A stretch of 64,000 nt of DNA from Annulohypoxylon bovei var. microspora (lineage: Eukaryota > Ascomycota > Sordariomycetes > Xylariales > Hypoxylaceae). The stretch lies in contig MU405248.1 of NCBI GenBank assembly GCA_022836615.1, positions 62,001 through 126,000 of the forward strand, given 5' to 3'. The position numbers and the translations under genes are program-made. The notes under the pieces are model-generated. The model made no database searches. It was not told where the DNA came from and saw only the letters and a list, made by a program, of their open reading frames with translations. This document shows positions 46,829 through 57,048 of the stretch, in pieces. Numbering within the stretch: position 1 is the first letter of the stretch; every line of letters begins with the position of its first letter.

Positions 46829-47437
46829 GGGGTTTTTGGTTTTTTCTATTTATTTTCTATGTAGATTATGCATTGATGTCGGGAGCACCAGACATCGGGG
46901 AGTTCATATGGGTTCTGTTGCGCCGCGTTGAGACTAACTCTTTTGTATTCACCGGCGTTTGTATGAATACGAACCACTTCCACAGAAAGCTAAATAGATA
47001 TGGAAGTAGTGATGATGTTAAAGAAACCGTCGGCCCACCTCCTTCTCTCATTGGCTCGTGGTAATGCTACTTCCCTATGTACTAACGATAAAGTTTTTTA
47101 TAATCAGTTGTGCCCACCCTTAAGTTGGGATAAGAACCTAAATACTCATGTTTCTCCTACCATTAACCTCGGACGAACAACGATATTCATCGTCTGCTAA
47201 ACCTAAGTCGCACGTTCCCCAATATCATAGTCCGATCCTGCTTAACTCTGATCTGCTCACCTACCTACCCCCTACTGCCGAGTAGCCAAGCACCTACGTT
47301 GTCTGGTCCTATGGACGAAGGAAAGATGGATAATCACCTTAGTTCAGTTTCAAGTTCGTTACGACTCTGTTCAGGCAGGTAGCAACGATCCTCTCCGATC
47401 TGTTGTGCCTAGGACTAGAGAAGAGAGATTCGGCAAG
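46829..47437. other. Intergenic region between NUR1 and the next gene
   Basis: 3' UTR of NUR1 and promoter of the following gene on the same strand. Short open frames only. Confidence 0.4.
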
Positions 47438-50400
47438 ATGGCATCTCCAAGACGTGGACGGTCTTCATCTTTATTCTCACCGTCATCACTACGCAGTCCC
47501 AGCTCGGACTGGCTTGTATCATTTTCCCCTTCTACGAGTCACAGTCAACCACCACCGATCCGACAACGCACTAAAAGAAAGATGAGTCCAGGGAAGTCTT
47601 CGGCGGCTACCAATGCCAACCGGTCGTCACAAAAGCGAGCCTCTTCTTTCAGTGGCTTCTTCAGCAAGATTCTGCCGAGCAACCGTCCAGAACAAGGAGG
47701 CACACATCGTACGAACGATTGGACGGGCGATAACGAAAATGATCCTAACGAATTGACCGGTTGGAATCTTGCTAAGGAGAAGAATCCTGCACATCAGACA
47801 ACATCATTAATCGTCCCTGAAGAATCTACCCACCGTCGGGTTTGGAGCTGGAGTCCACAAAAGGGTGACTCTAGGTTCGTTGAGAACTTACCTAGAGATC
47901 GATCTCGTGGACGTGAACAGCCACCAGATACACCGGATCCTAAACCGCTTCCACCTCGGAAATCAGAAGCACTGACGAGGGCTGAGGTCCACGAGCTGCT
48001 CAAGTCCAAAGAAATGGCGAGGAAAAACCGGCGAAGCCTGAAGGAGAGCGGGGATTGGCTGGGTGTCCAAGGTGCTGATCCATACTCGGGACTGTTCTCG
48101 GTTCTGACCCCTACGGATACGCCCAGCTCAGAGACGACAAATACTTCAACACGAAGCAGGCTGGCCGGATTGTCACGGAAAAAGAAAACTGCAAAGTTGG
48201 AGTACGAGCAGGCCAAGCTATTAGAGGAACAGGAAAAGGATAAGGCTAAGTTGAACAAGGAGCAAGCGAAGCTTGACAAGATCGAACGCGTGAAGGAAGA
48301 ACTTAGGCGCCAGAACCAATTCACCAAATGGAGCCAACATAAGCGCCAGTGGTCGTCCGCCGCTGAGCCCAACCTCAGTCCGATCGCCCAGTCCTTGGAT
48401 AGTGTGGCACTAGGAAGCAGTGAGACCTCCAGTTTGCTGTTTTCGGAGATGCCCATTGACTCTGAATCATCAGATCCCGAGGAAATTACAACTGTCCCGA
48501 ACTTCTCTCGTCCTACTCGCCCGCCGGTCTCTTTGAAGGCTACTCTAGGTCAAGCTGAAAGACTCAGTTGCGACGGACCGCAGCACCGAGGACATGAACG
48601 TCGAGACCTATCAACAGATACTATTGTTCACAATTTACCAGATCCCAATTTCGATTCTGCATCTTTAATAAGACCGGTTACTCAGCCATCTGAAGAAAAC
48701 CTCAGCGTTGGACAGCCGGACATCGGGCGAACCAAGAGCGAGAGGCATTTTTTATGGAGACGCCGACGAGAAACAGACCCGGGAAAGTCTGTTTCAACAC
48801 CCCCGGTGAGCCTCGTGATGTCTATGAGAGCCAAGAACCGGACGTCCAGTTCAGTTCACAGTTCATTCCAAGACACCCCAAAGGATCATTTCGCCGACCT
48901 AGCTATCCCGGATTATCGTCTCCATCTCCTATCCCCGGAACCGGCAGACACGGGCGACAGCCAGTCGACTCATTCGGAAGACTCCCAACTACCGACACCC
49001 AACTTAAGCTCCCTAGGGATAGTGGGCGGCAACAAATTGGCGCTGTCCTCGACCACAAACCTAGCCCATTCGCTGGGAAGCAACAGAACCACCCAAGGCA
49101 TAAACGGAGCTACAGTGACCTCATCCCAGTCGAAACTGAAAGGGATCATGAAACGTCCCTCGAATTCCATCCGCCGAAGACTAACAACAGGCCTGGTGGG
49201 AACTGCTCACACCAAGGAGATGGAGAGAAACCAAAGATCACCTCCAACTTTCGACGAAGTCCAAGACCACTCGGTCAACAATCTACCAGAAGATACCCTA
49301 GGGTACCAGAGCCAACCTCTACGGTTGGATCTGCAAGGGAGGAACAGTATGGAGCGGGCCGAGACGACGTCGCCTCACATAGACAAAATAATCAAATCGT
49401 CCCGGAGAGGATCTGTGTCCATACCCATCATCACCACTACTGGATGCGCGGACCTCGCCCCGGAGAGCCAACCCGACTTCCCTCGGCCGAAATGGGATAT
49501 CGAACCCGACCAGAGCAACGGTCCCACGGACGCCATAGATTTTGCGACGAATCCAACGTCTTCCCATCAACGCAAATGCTGCATCACGCCGGTCCCGATG
49601 CTAGAGGAGCATAGGACGCCTTCCCCTCCCACCATGATACAGAATGGGTCGCCGAATATCGAGCCCCCTCTAAAGACACCCGGGATCGGTACTATATCAA
49701 CCCATCAAGTAACACCGGAAAAGGAACCGCCGACCAGAGTTTCCACGCCAAAACCCCCCCGCCCCTGCCACCCCGTTCGACAGAATCTCGAAACGAAGGA
49801 CGCCGAGATACCGAAGAACATAGACATAGTCGAGGCGACGGAAATGGTGAAGATGCAGGTGCCCGAGCGTGTAGTAGATTCCAACGGCACAATCACGCAG
49901 GAAAAACAAAGCCGGAAGATCAGCCAAGAACGTCAAAACAACAGTCTGGACCGATTCCCAATGTCAGCTTCTCAGGAAGCTCATCGGCGCCTATCAATAG
50001 AGGAACAAAAGGAGAGTTTAATAGAAGAGGCAGCCCGGATCGCCATGTTGCGTTCGAGGGCCAAGGAGATGGTGAGAAACAAATCGGGCGATCGCATGGC
50101 AAGCCGAAACCGCAGCCGAAGTCCCAGCCCGGTAAGGAAGCATATGCCAAGCAAGACGACGGAGCCGAAGCACTCGCTTCAGCAAAAACGCCCGAAGAAG
50201 AAACGTCACAGCGAAGAAGGCGGAGGCACCGGGCTTCCTTCCAAGCATGAACACGTCGAGAGAAGTACAACCCAAACCCAAACACAGCACAAGAGAGGTT
50301 CTACGGAAAAGATTGATTGGTCAGACGTAACTGCGACTGCGGTCCAATTCTGTAAGACCGTCTACGTAGTTTTCCTCGGTTTGGCCTGCACGTGGTGGGT

Positions 50401-50569
50401 CATGGTCCGGCCGGCGTTTGATCAGCAGAGCGACCTCTGGAAGAGGAGGCATAGGAACCAAAGCACATGGGAAGACGTGATCGTCTTCATCTCGGCGGTT
50501 ATGTTTTGCCTCGCCGGAGGAGTATCCGGTTGGTATGCATCAAAGATACTCTGGTGGCTTATAGAGTAG
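47438..50569 (+). CDS. Unrecognised 1043-residue protein with two C-terminal membrane segments
   Basis: An uninterrupted frame whose first ATG is at 47,438 (MASPRRGRSSSLFSPSS); 11 upstream codons are open but start at no ATG. Most of the protein is predicted disordered, rich in S, P, R, E and Q. A charged helical or coiled-coil segment lies at about 255-300 ('KLEYEQAKLLEEQEKDKAKL' and following). Near the end are two hydrophobic stretches: 'FCKTVYVVFLGLACTWWVMV' (about 970-990) and 'DVIVFISAVMFCLAGGVSGWYASKILWW' (about 1015-1041), separated by about 25 charged residues. This predicts a membrane hairpin with a large cytosolic or nucleoplasmic N-terminal part. There is no signal peptide. Family and function unknown. 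It is tandem to NUR1, but no functional link is shown. Confidence 0.78.
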   Translation: MASPRRGRSSSLFSPSSLRSPSSDWLVSFSPSTSHSQPPPIRQRTKRKMSPGKSSAATNANRSSQKRASSFSGFFSKILPSNRPEQGGTHRTNDWTGDNENDPNELTGWNLAKEKNPAHQTTSLIVPEESTHRRVWSWSPQKGDSRFVENLPRDRSRGREQPPDTPDPKPLPPRKSEALTRAEVHELLKSKEMARKNRRSLKESGDWLGVQGADPYSGLFSVLTPTDTPSSETTNTSTRSRLAGLSRKKKTAKLEYEQAKLLEEQEKDKAKLNKEQAKLDKIERVKEELRRQNQFTKWSQHKRQWSSAAEPNLSPIAQSLDSVALGSSETSSLLFSEMPIDSESSDPEEITTVPNFSRPTRPPVSLKATLGQAERLSCDGPQHRGHERRDLSTDTIVHNLPDPNFDSASLIRPVTQPSEENLSVGQPDIGRTKSERHFLWRRRRETDPGKSVSTPPVSLVMSMRAKNRTSSSVHSSFQDTPKDHFADLAIPDYRLHLLSPEPADTGDSQSTHSEDSQLPTPNLSSLGIVGGNKLALSSTTNLAHSLGSNRTTQGINGATVTSSQSKLKGIMKRPSNSIRRRLTTGLVGTAHTKEMERNQRSPPTFDEVQDHSVNNLPEDTLGYQSQPLRLDLQGRNSMERAETTSPHIDKIIKSSRRGSVSIPIITTTGCADLAPESQPDFPRPKWDIEPDQSNGPTDAIDFATNPTSSHQRKCCITPVPMLEEHRTPSPPTMIQNGSPNIEPPLKTPGIGTISTHQVTPEKEPPTRVSTPKPPRPCHPVRQNLETKDAEIPKNIDIVEATEMVKMQVPERVVDSNGTITQEKQSRKISQERQNNSLDRFPMSASQEAHRRLSIEEQKESLIEEAARIAMLRSRAKEMVRNKSGDRMASRNRSRSPSPVRKHMPSKTTEPKHSLQQKRPKKKRHSEEGGGTGLPSKHEHVERSTTQTQTQHKRGSTEKIDWSDVTATAVQFCKTVYVVFLGLACTWWVMVRPAFDQQSDLWKRRHRNQSTWEDVIVFISAVMFCLAGGVSGWYASKILWWLIE

Positions 50570-51615
50570 TGGCTTTTTGAGACATTGAGACTTTGTACGG
50601 TACAATAGGCTGGTATTCTTGTATGATTATGTATGAGCTTGGGGTTTAGGGTTCCGAGGAGTGGTATACTACCTATTACAGTAGATTCTTAGAGCTGCCT
50701 AACCTAGTAATGAAGCTCTCTAGATACGGGTAGCCGACTGCGGTGTTCGGAAATGGATATGGGTCCTGGCCCCATTTTCCAGTAGGCCGTTCTAGATGGT
50801 TGAGGCTCCGACGAGAGCCGATATTCTCGACGGCAGCGAAAATTGGAGCGCTGGACGGTAAGCATCGGAGAGACACCGGACCGCTAAAAGGCTAAAAAAA
50901 GAGAGACGAATGCTGGTAGAACTTCTGCGTACCACTTTAATATAGCAAAGGTGCGGTGAATATGCATTGCACTATGCTAGAGGTAGTTGTACGGATTATC
51001 ATTAATTACTCGGTGTAACAGCTTCGCAACCTAGTTCTTGTTTTGAGAGCTTTTTAAGTGCTTGTGTGCGTATTTGCTTTTCTGCGGTGTAGCTTATATG
51101 TACCCAATTAACATCACACCGAAAGAGCGGAGAGGAGATCTCTGTGCTACAACATTAAAGTGTCGAAGGTGCTTCATTCGGACTAGTCACCAGCTACAAC
51201 AGGGGGGACCAGGGTACATTATGTAAGGAGGTGACATCATCAGCCAGGTCTCTTACTTCCGAGTGGAGGCGTTTTGGGGAAACACTACATAGGTACTTTA
51301 TATATCTCGTTGCCGTATTGGAGGTCCGGATGGTTCCTTAGGCATGTAGGAGGTAATGTATCACCCGAGTCGTCAATTAGATCAATTACAGGTTTGCCGC
51401 CCTTGCCTTTGGGGAAAATGGATAGATTCGTAATCATTCTCAATTCACGCAAGGGGCGGGTTAGATAGGCAAATGCTGGCAACGAGCAGATACATACAGA
51501 CTAGCATAGCGGAAATGCAAAAGCCGTTATAGTACGTACATACATAGGTAGTTTTGGACCTGGGTCCGATTTGATATATCTGGTGTGCATGCAATCATCA
51601 GCATACTTCTGCAGT

Positions 51616-51621
51616 TGACTC
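51616..51621 (+). promoter_or_regulatory. Possible Gcn4/CPC1-type site (TGACTC)
   Basis: TGACTC is the half-core of the general amino-acid control element TGACTCA; here the next base is G. It lies about 590 bp upstream of the LEU1 start. Short motif, so chance is possible. Confidence 0.3.
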
Positions 51622-51762
51622 GCACCGAGAGCCCCTCACGTGGGGTAGCGGGGGTGTTTCTAGACATGGCATTTCCCAATTGCCCCAACTGCGCCGTGCA
51701 TTCCGGTTCTTAGTAGCCAATCACCGACAGTGAGATTCAAATCTCGAACCTACGTCTGTACC

Positions 51763-51772
51763 CCGCTACCGG
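51763..51772 (+). promoter_or_regulatory. Possible Leu3-type site, one mismatch
   Basis: CCGCTACCGG differs at one base from the everted-repeat consensus CCGGNNCCGG bound by Leu3, the regulator of leucine-synthesis genes. It lies 437 bp upstream of the LEU1 start codon, which supports relevance. Binding is inferred. Confidence 0.4.
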
Positions 51773-52208
51773 AGCGCAGGGACCTCTATCCGATTTTCGG
51801 CGCGCCGTAATGGAGGCAAAAAAAAAAACAAAATAGTAGTGAAAAAAAGGCGATACAAGAGAAAAAAAGAGGATATTGTACCTAAGTAGCAGCTTCCTCG
51901 CTTTCTTTGACCTCAAGTCTGTGTACATAGTCTATTTCTTCTCCTAGATACATATTTAAAAAGTGTCTCCCCGCATTTATAGATATTCAATCGGCCAACC
52001 GATACATCCTATGATCTTTCTTTCCTTCCTCCAATCTCTCAATTTCCAATTTCCACGATTTCCACGATCTTTATATTAATTGGCCACCGCCTTCGCCAGA
52101 TTGACGCCAGATTGAGTGCGTACACGTTCGGGATTTTGCTCGCTTTAAAAGGGTCACGAGATACATAGGGAGAAATCCTCGTATTTCAGATACAATACTT
52201 TTTCCAAG

Positions 52209-54762
52209 ATGCCCGTTGCCGAAAGTGTCCCGCAGACCTTGTACGACAAGATTCTAGCTGCTCATGTCGTGGATGAGAAGCTCGACGGCACCGTCCTTCT
52301 CTATATCGGTATGAACAAAGCCAATTGGATTTTATTGGGCTTGTTTTCACTTTTTTGCATACTAATTGGTTTCGCACAATAGACAGGCATCTCGTCCACG
52401 AGGTCACTTCACCTGTACGTAATACTATAGTTACCCGGGAACTTTTGTACAGCGTAATAGGAGCTGACAATGGATAACAGCAAGCATTCGAAGGTCTAAA
52501 AAATGCTGGGCGCGAAGTGCGAAGACCTGACTGTACCCTCGCTACTACAGATCACGTACGTTGTACCTACCCTCCGTTATAGGCTATCACCTAGACAAAG
52601 CTGACCCAAGCTGACCTCATTCTTAGAATGTCCCCACCAAGTCCCGAAAAGGCATGAAGGACATCGCCACTTTTGTCGAGCAAGACGATTCCCGCTTACA
52701 ATGCATAACCCTCGAGGAGAACGTCAAGGACTTTGGCATCACCTACTTCGGCCTGAGCGACAAGCGTCAGGGTATCGTCCATGTCATCGGACCTGAGCAG
52801 GGTTTCACCCTCCCGGGTACTACCCTAGTCTGCGGTGACAGCCACACCTCTACCCATGGAGCGTTCGGTTGCTTCGCCATGGGAATTGGTACTAGTGAGG
52901 TCGAGCACGTCCTCGCTACCCAATGCCTCATCACGAAGCGAAGCAAGAATATGAGAATACAAGTCAACGGCGAGCTGGCTCCCGGTGTCAGCTCCAAGGA
53001 TGTCGTGCTCCACGCCATTGGCCTAATCGGAACCGCTGGAGGCACTGGATGCGTCATCGAATTCTCTGGCTCTGTTATCCGTAGCTTAAGTATGGAAGCT
53101 CGTATGTCTATCTGCAACATGTCTATCGAGGGCGGTGCCCGAGCTGGCATGGTTGCCCCTGATGACATCACGTTTGAGTATCTGAAGGGCAAGCCCCTGT
53201 CCCCTATCTATGGCAGCGAGGAATGGGACCGCGCTGTCAAGTACTGGAGAAGTCTCCAGTCGGATCCGGGTGCCAAGTACGATATCGATGTCCAGATCGA
53301 CGCCAAGGATATCATCCCCACCGTAACTTGGGGCACGAGTCCCGAGGATGTCGTTCCCATTACCGGAGTTGTGCCGGACCCGGAGACGTTCAAATCCGAT
53401 TCAAAGAAGAAGGCCGGCCGAAGGATGCTCGAATACATGGGTCTTACCCCCGGTACCCCGATAACGGACATTCCCGTCGACAAGGTTTTCATTGGTTCCT
53501 GCACAAACTCGCGAATTGAGGATCTTCGGGCCGCGGCGCAGGTTGTCAAGGGCAAGAAGAAGGCAGATAATGTCAAGCGCGCTATGATTGTGCCCGGCTC
53601 CGGAATAATCAAGGACCAGGCCGAAGCGGAGGGTCTTGACAAGATCTTCTTAGAGGCCGGCTTTGAGTGGAGAGAAGCCGGGTGCAGTATGTGCCTCGGC
53701 ATGAACCCGGATATCCTGTCACCTAAGGAGCGATGCGCAAGTACGAGCAACCGAAATTTCGAGGGTCGACAAGGTGCCCAGGGCCGAACACATCTTATGT
53801 CCCCTGTTATGGCGGCGGCCGCTGCTATTGTTGGCAAGCTTGCTGATGTCCGAAAGTTAACTGAGTACACGGCCAGCCCTCATATCGACGCCTACAAGTT
53901 AAACAACACACCGACAGGCAAGGCACACGTCGATGAAAGTGTCGAGGATGACGACACTGCGAGGGAAAGACTTACTGACCAACCTGAGGACATCTCACCG
54001 CACGTAAACTCCATGACCTCAGAAGCATTTAGTTCTCAAGGCCTGCCGAAATTCATAGTCCACAGGGGTATTGCTGCCACCTTAGACCGAGCTAATGTCG
54101 ACACCGACGCCATCATCCCCAAGCAATTCTTAAAAACCATTAAGCGCACGGGTCTCGGATCAGCTCTCTTCTACGAATCAAGAACGAAGGAGGACGGATC
54201 TATAAACCCTGATTTCATCCTTAACCAGGAACCGTGGACAAATGCCAAGATCCTGGTCTGCACGGGTCCCAACTTCGGCTGCGGTAGTTCCCGAGAACAC
54301 GCTCCCTGGGCTCTTAACGACTTCGGCATCCGCTGTGTCATTGCCCCATCTTTCGCCGACATCTTCTTTAACAACACCTTCAAGAACGGCATGCTGCCTA
54401 TCGCCATCAAGAGCCAAGCCGACATCGACAAGATCGCGGCCGAGGCTCGCGCGGGCAAGGAGATCGAAGTCGATCTGCCGAATCAGGTCATCCGCGACGC
54501 CGCCGGCAACGAACTTGCTAGCTTCGACGTCGAAGAGTTCCGGAAGCACTGCCTGGTCAACGGTCTCGACGATATTGGCCTGACCCTCCAGCTCGAGGAC
54601 AAGATCGTCGACTACGAAAAGAAAGCCTCGACCAACACCCCCTGGGTCGACGGCAAGGCCTACCTTAAGCGGAAGGGCCAGGGCGGCAAGCTTGCCGCCA
54701 AGCCCGTCCCCGTCCGTACTACGAATCGTGGGCAGGAGTTAAAGGACCCTATCGAATGGTGA
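52209..54762 (+). CDS. LEU1: 3-isopropylmalate dehydratase (isopropylmalate isomerase)
   Basis: Exons 52209-52308, 52383-52414, 52481-52555 and 52627-54762 (introns 74, 66 and 71 bp) encode 780 residues, normal for fungal Leu1. The enzyme interconverts 2- and 3-isopropylmalate in leucine synthesis, in the cytosol. The aconitase-like large domain comes first: 'DKILAAHVVDEKLDGTVLLYI' and 'DRHLVHEVTSP' at the N-terminus, 'VCGDSHTSTHGAFGCFAMGIG', then 'GSCTNSRIEDL' with Cys361 and 'CSMCLGMNPD' with Cys422 and Cys425, the three expected 4Fe-4S ligands. The swivel domain follows after a linker (about 540 on): 'RANVDTDAIIPKQFLKTIKRTG' and 'GPNFGCGSSREHAPWAL'. The protein is thus the fused single-chain fungal form. 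Exon 2 is only 32 bp. Possible Leu3 and Gcn4-type sites lie upstream. Confidence 0.96.
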
Positions 54763-57048
54763 TATACCTACCTACCTAGGTAAAAAGGACGTGGGAGTTT
54801 TGCGCGAGTTCGGCGTTTGCTGGAGGAAAATCGGTTTTTTATATCTAAGCAAATGCGAATTCAATGTGGTGCCTACTGCTACTGCTGATATTGAATCCAT
54901 CGCGATATGCTTTAATGATAAGATGATCGCAACGGAATGTGGGAATAACGTGATGGAGATAGTTATAGTGGTGGCTATTACAACACACCAAAGTGTAAAT
55001 GAAACCTTTTTTTCTTTGATGAATCGATGATTTTTCGAATCGAATTTTCGGACTTACCTATGTTGGTCTTGTGGTATGTGATTTGTGGCTTTTGGAGTAA
55101 TACTTATAATCGGCGGTAGATATTTATTAGGCATTACCTTCATATAACTCAGGGGAAGGGAGTTGTCATATCCATAGCTTCCGAAGACGTCGAGGCTACT
55201 CTACGATGAAGTTTGAAAGTTGAGATTTCCACATGGGCTGCAAATAGGGCAGAGTGTGCGCAGAAAGGTCGATGGTCATTTATTCATATTCGGTTCACTA
55301 ACGCGATGATTTTATACGGCACATGTTTTTGCGTCGCCTCACGCAAATGCTTCATCGCCGTCGCGGTCTAAACGTTCTACCTTGGAGCGAATCCATATCT
55401 ATGTAATTGTAGGTAGACATAGTGAGTTGTGCATTCAGCCTCGTGACTATAAAGTTGTACGAAGAGGTCTTAGTAAACCATCTCCCTGAAACGAGATTCT
55501 GTGACAGCTAGGTATCGTCGAAATAGAGCTTGGTGTAGTGTACCTATGTTTGCACCCGACCTACTATCTTACTGGCGTCATGTCGATGACCAATGACCAC
55601 GTTCAGGTCATAGGATATATAGATGATCAGGAGACCACAAGCTGTTCTTGTTAGCCACCTGACACCTCTTTTACATATTTATAAACATACGTACTAGCAT
55701 ACTTAATGATTCTAATGTTAAGATCAGGAGAAATACCCTCGCATACCTACCTAGGCACCCGGGATATTGTAACGTGGATGTCTCTTGTGACAATGATAAT
55801 TCAACTGGGAAGCTTACATAAGCCCAGGTATCCCATTTCGACCGTCGATTTAGGCGTTGGGGTCGGACCGGATTATGGCAGGGAAGGTCCATTTTAGCTT
55901 ACCTAAGCCCACAAAAGGAGTACAAATCCCCTGAATTTTATATCACCGAATATAAAGCTGCATAGTAAAAAATAGCAATCAGCGTTTTTTTATCAGAAAG
56001 TTACACTGCTGCTATGAAGGCCATCTGTTAAAGTCGGGAAGATCGATAGATCTACCAGACTCATGGGTCTTGAAACACCATATTAACAAGATCTACCTGT
56101 GCGAGTCAGACATCGTCAGATTCATCACTCGCATCAGCGATAGTCCACCTCTTGCTCGAACATAGACGACTCCACTTATTAAAAGCATTAGGTTGAAAAA
56201 TCGAAGATGAAGAAAAAGGCCGAATAGAATCGTCCACGCCATGAACGCATAACGCAATGCAGCTGGGCTGAACATTGGTATTAGACAATATCCGTAATCT
56301 TTCTCCTGATTTCCCCCACCGAGTAGTCCCGACCGCCCTATAGTCCGTGCCTCGAAGAGGCCATGCAATGTTGATAAAACTCCATCTCGCCAGCGTGCAA
56401 AGAATACTCGGAACAAGCCTTCATTTGCCAATGTGTAACAGCTGTGCGAGCAAAGGATATTGATAGAACCCCCGTATGCGTATAATTCGTGCGAATTGGA
56501 TTCTCATAGTTGGTAGTCGTATGATCGTTGAGCTGAAAATCCACCTGTTCCTATCTCATCCTATCACTTCCCGTTGATCCCCTATCCCACCCACACGATG
56601 AGAAATCTGCATGATGAAAATTCCCGGGAAATTCTTTCCACGGTTTCCCTGTATTCCTCAAAATGCTATTCGAGAGATCAACCAATTTGGTAGAATCGCT
56701 CTACCAGTGCACCAAATGTGTCAAGGTGCCATATGCCATATGCGCTCTAAAATTCTTCAGTCGACATGAGTGAATGATGGTGTACTCCACTGCCATACAT
56801 CCAAGGGCCCAAGATCCTGTTTACGGGATTTTGTACCTATGCGAAATTATCGAAGTTTCGCAGTGTGGGCGCGATCCAATTGGATGTTTTTAAAGCGGTG
56901 CACCACCAGGACTGTCGCTGCCAAGAGGGACACCACCGAAACGTGCTGAAGTTCGCGTGTCTTTGCCCTGAGGTTTTGCACTGGACTGCGCATTGATTCT
57001 GTTGGAGCTGCGAAGACCAGTACTCTGACGTCCATTGACCTGCTTATA
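54763..57048. other. Convergent intergenic region, LEU1 to J-domain gene
   Basis: Two 3' UTRs and about 2 kb of AT-rich DNA. It has a TACCTACCTACCTAGGTA word just past the LEU1 stop. Short minus-strand open frames (56,093-56,544) have no recognisable domain. Confidence 0.4.

Larger units (their letters stand above)
50570..52208. other. Intergenic region containing the LEU1 promoter
   Basis: The left part is the 3' flank of the preceding gene; the right part is the LEU1 promoter and leader. No supported gene. Candidate regulator sites are listed separately. Confidence 0.45.

Noticed and set aside
48754..49614. 286-codon plus-strand frame inside the 47,438-50,569 gene
   Set aside because: Low-complexity shadow of the longer frame, which has the coiled coil and membrane segments.
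51700..51780. Possible tRNA on the minus strand (AGGTTCGAGATTTGAATCTC)
   Set aside because: The T-arm-like part does not give a 5-bp stem with a 7-base loop, and no cloverleaf could be drawn around it.
56093..56431. 112-codon minus-strand frame with hydrophobic stretches
   Set aside because: Ordinary AT-rich intergenic composition, no conserved motif and no neighbouring exon that would join it.
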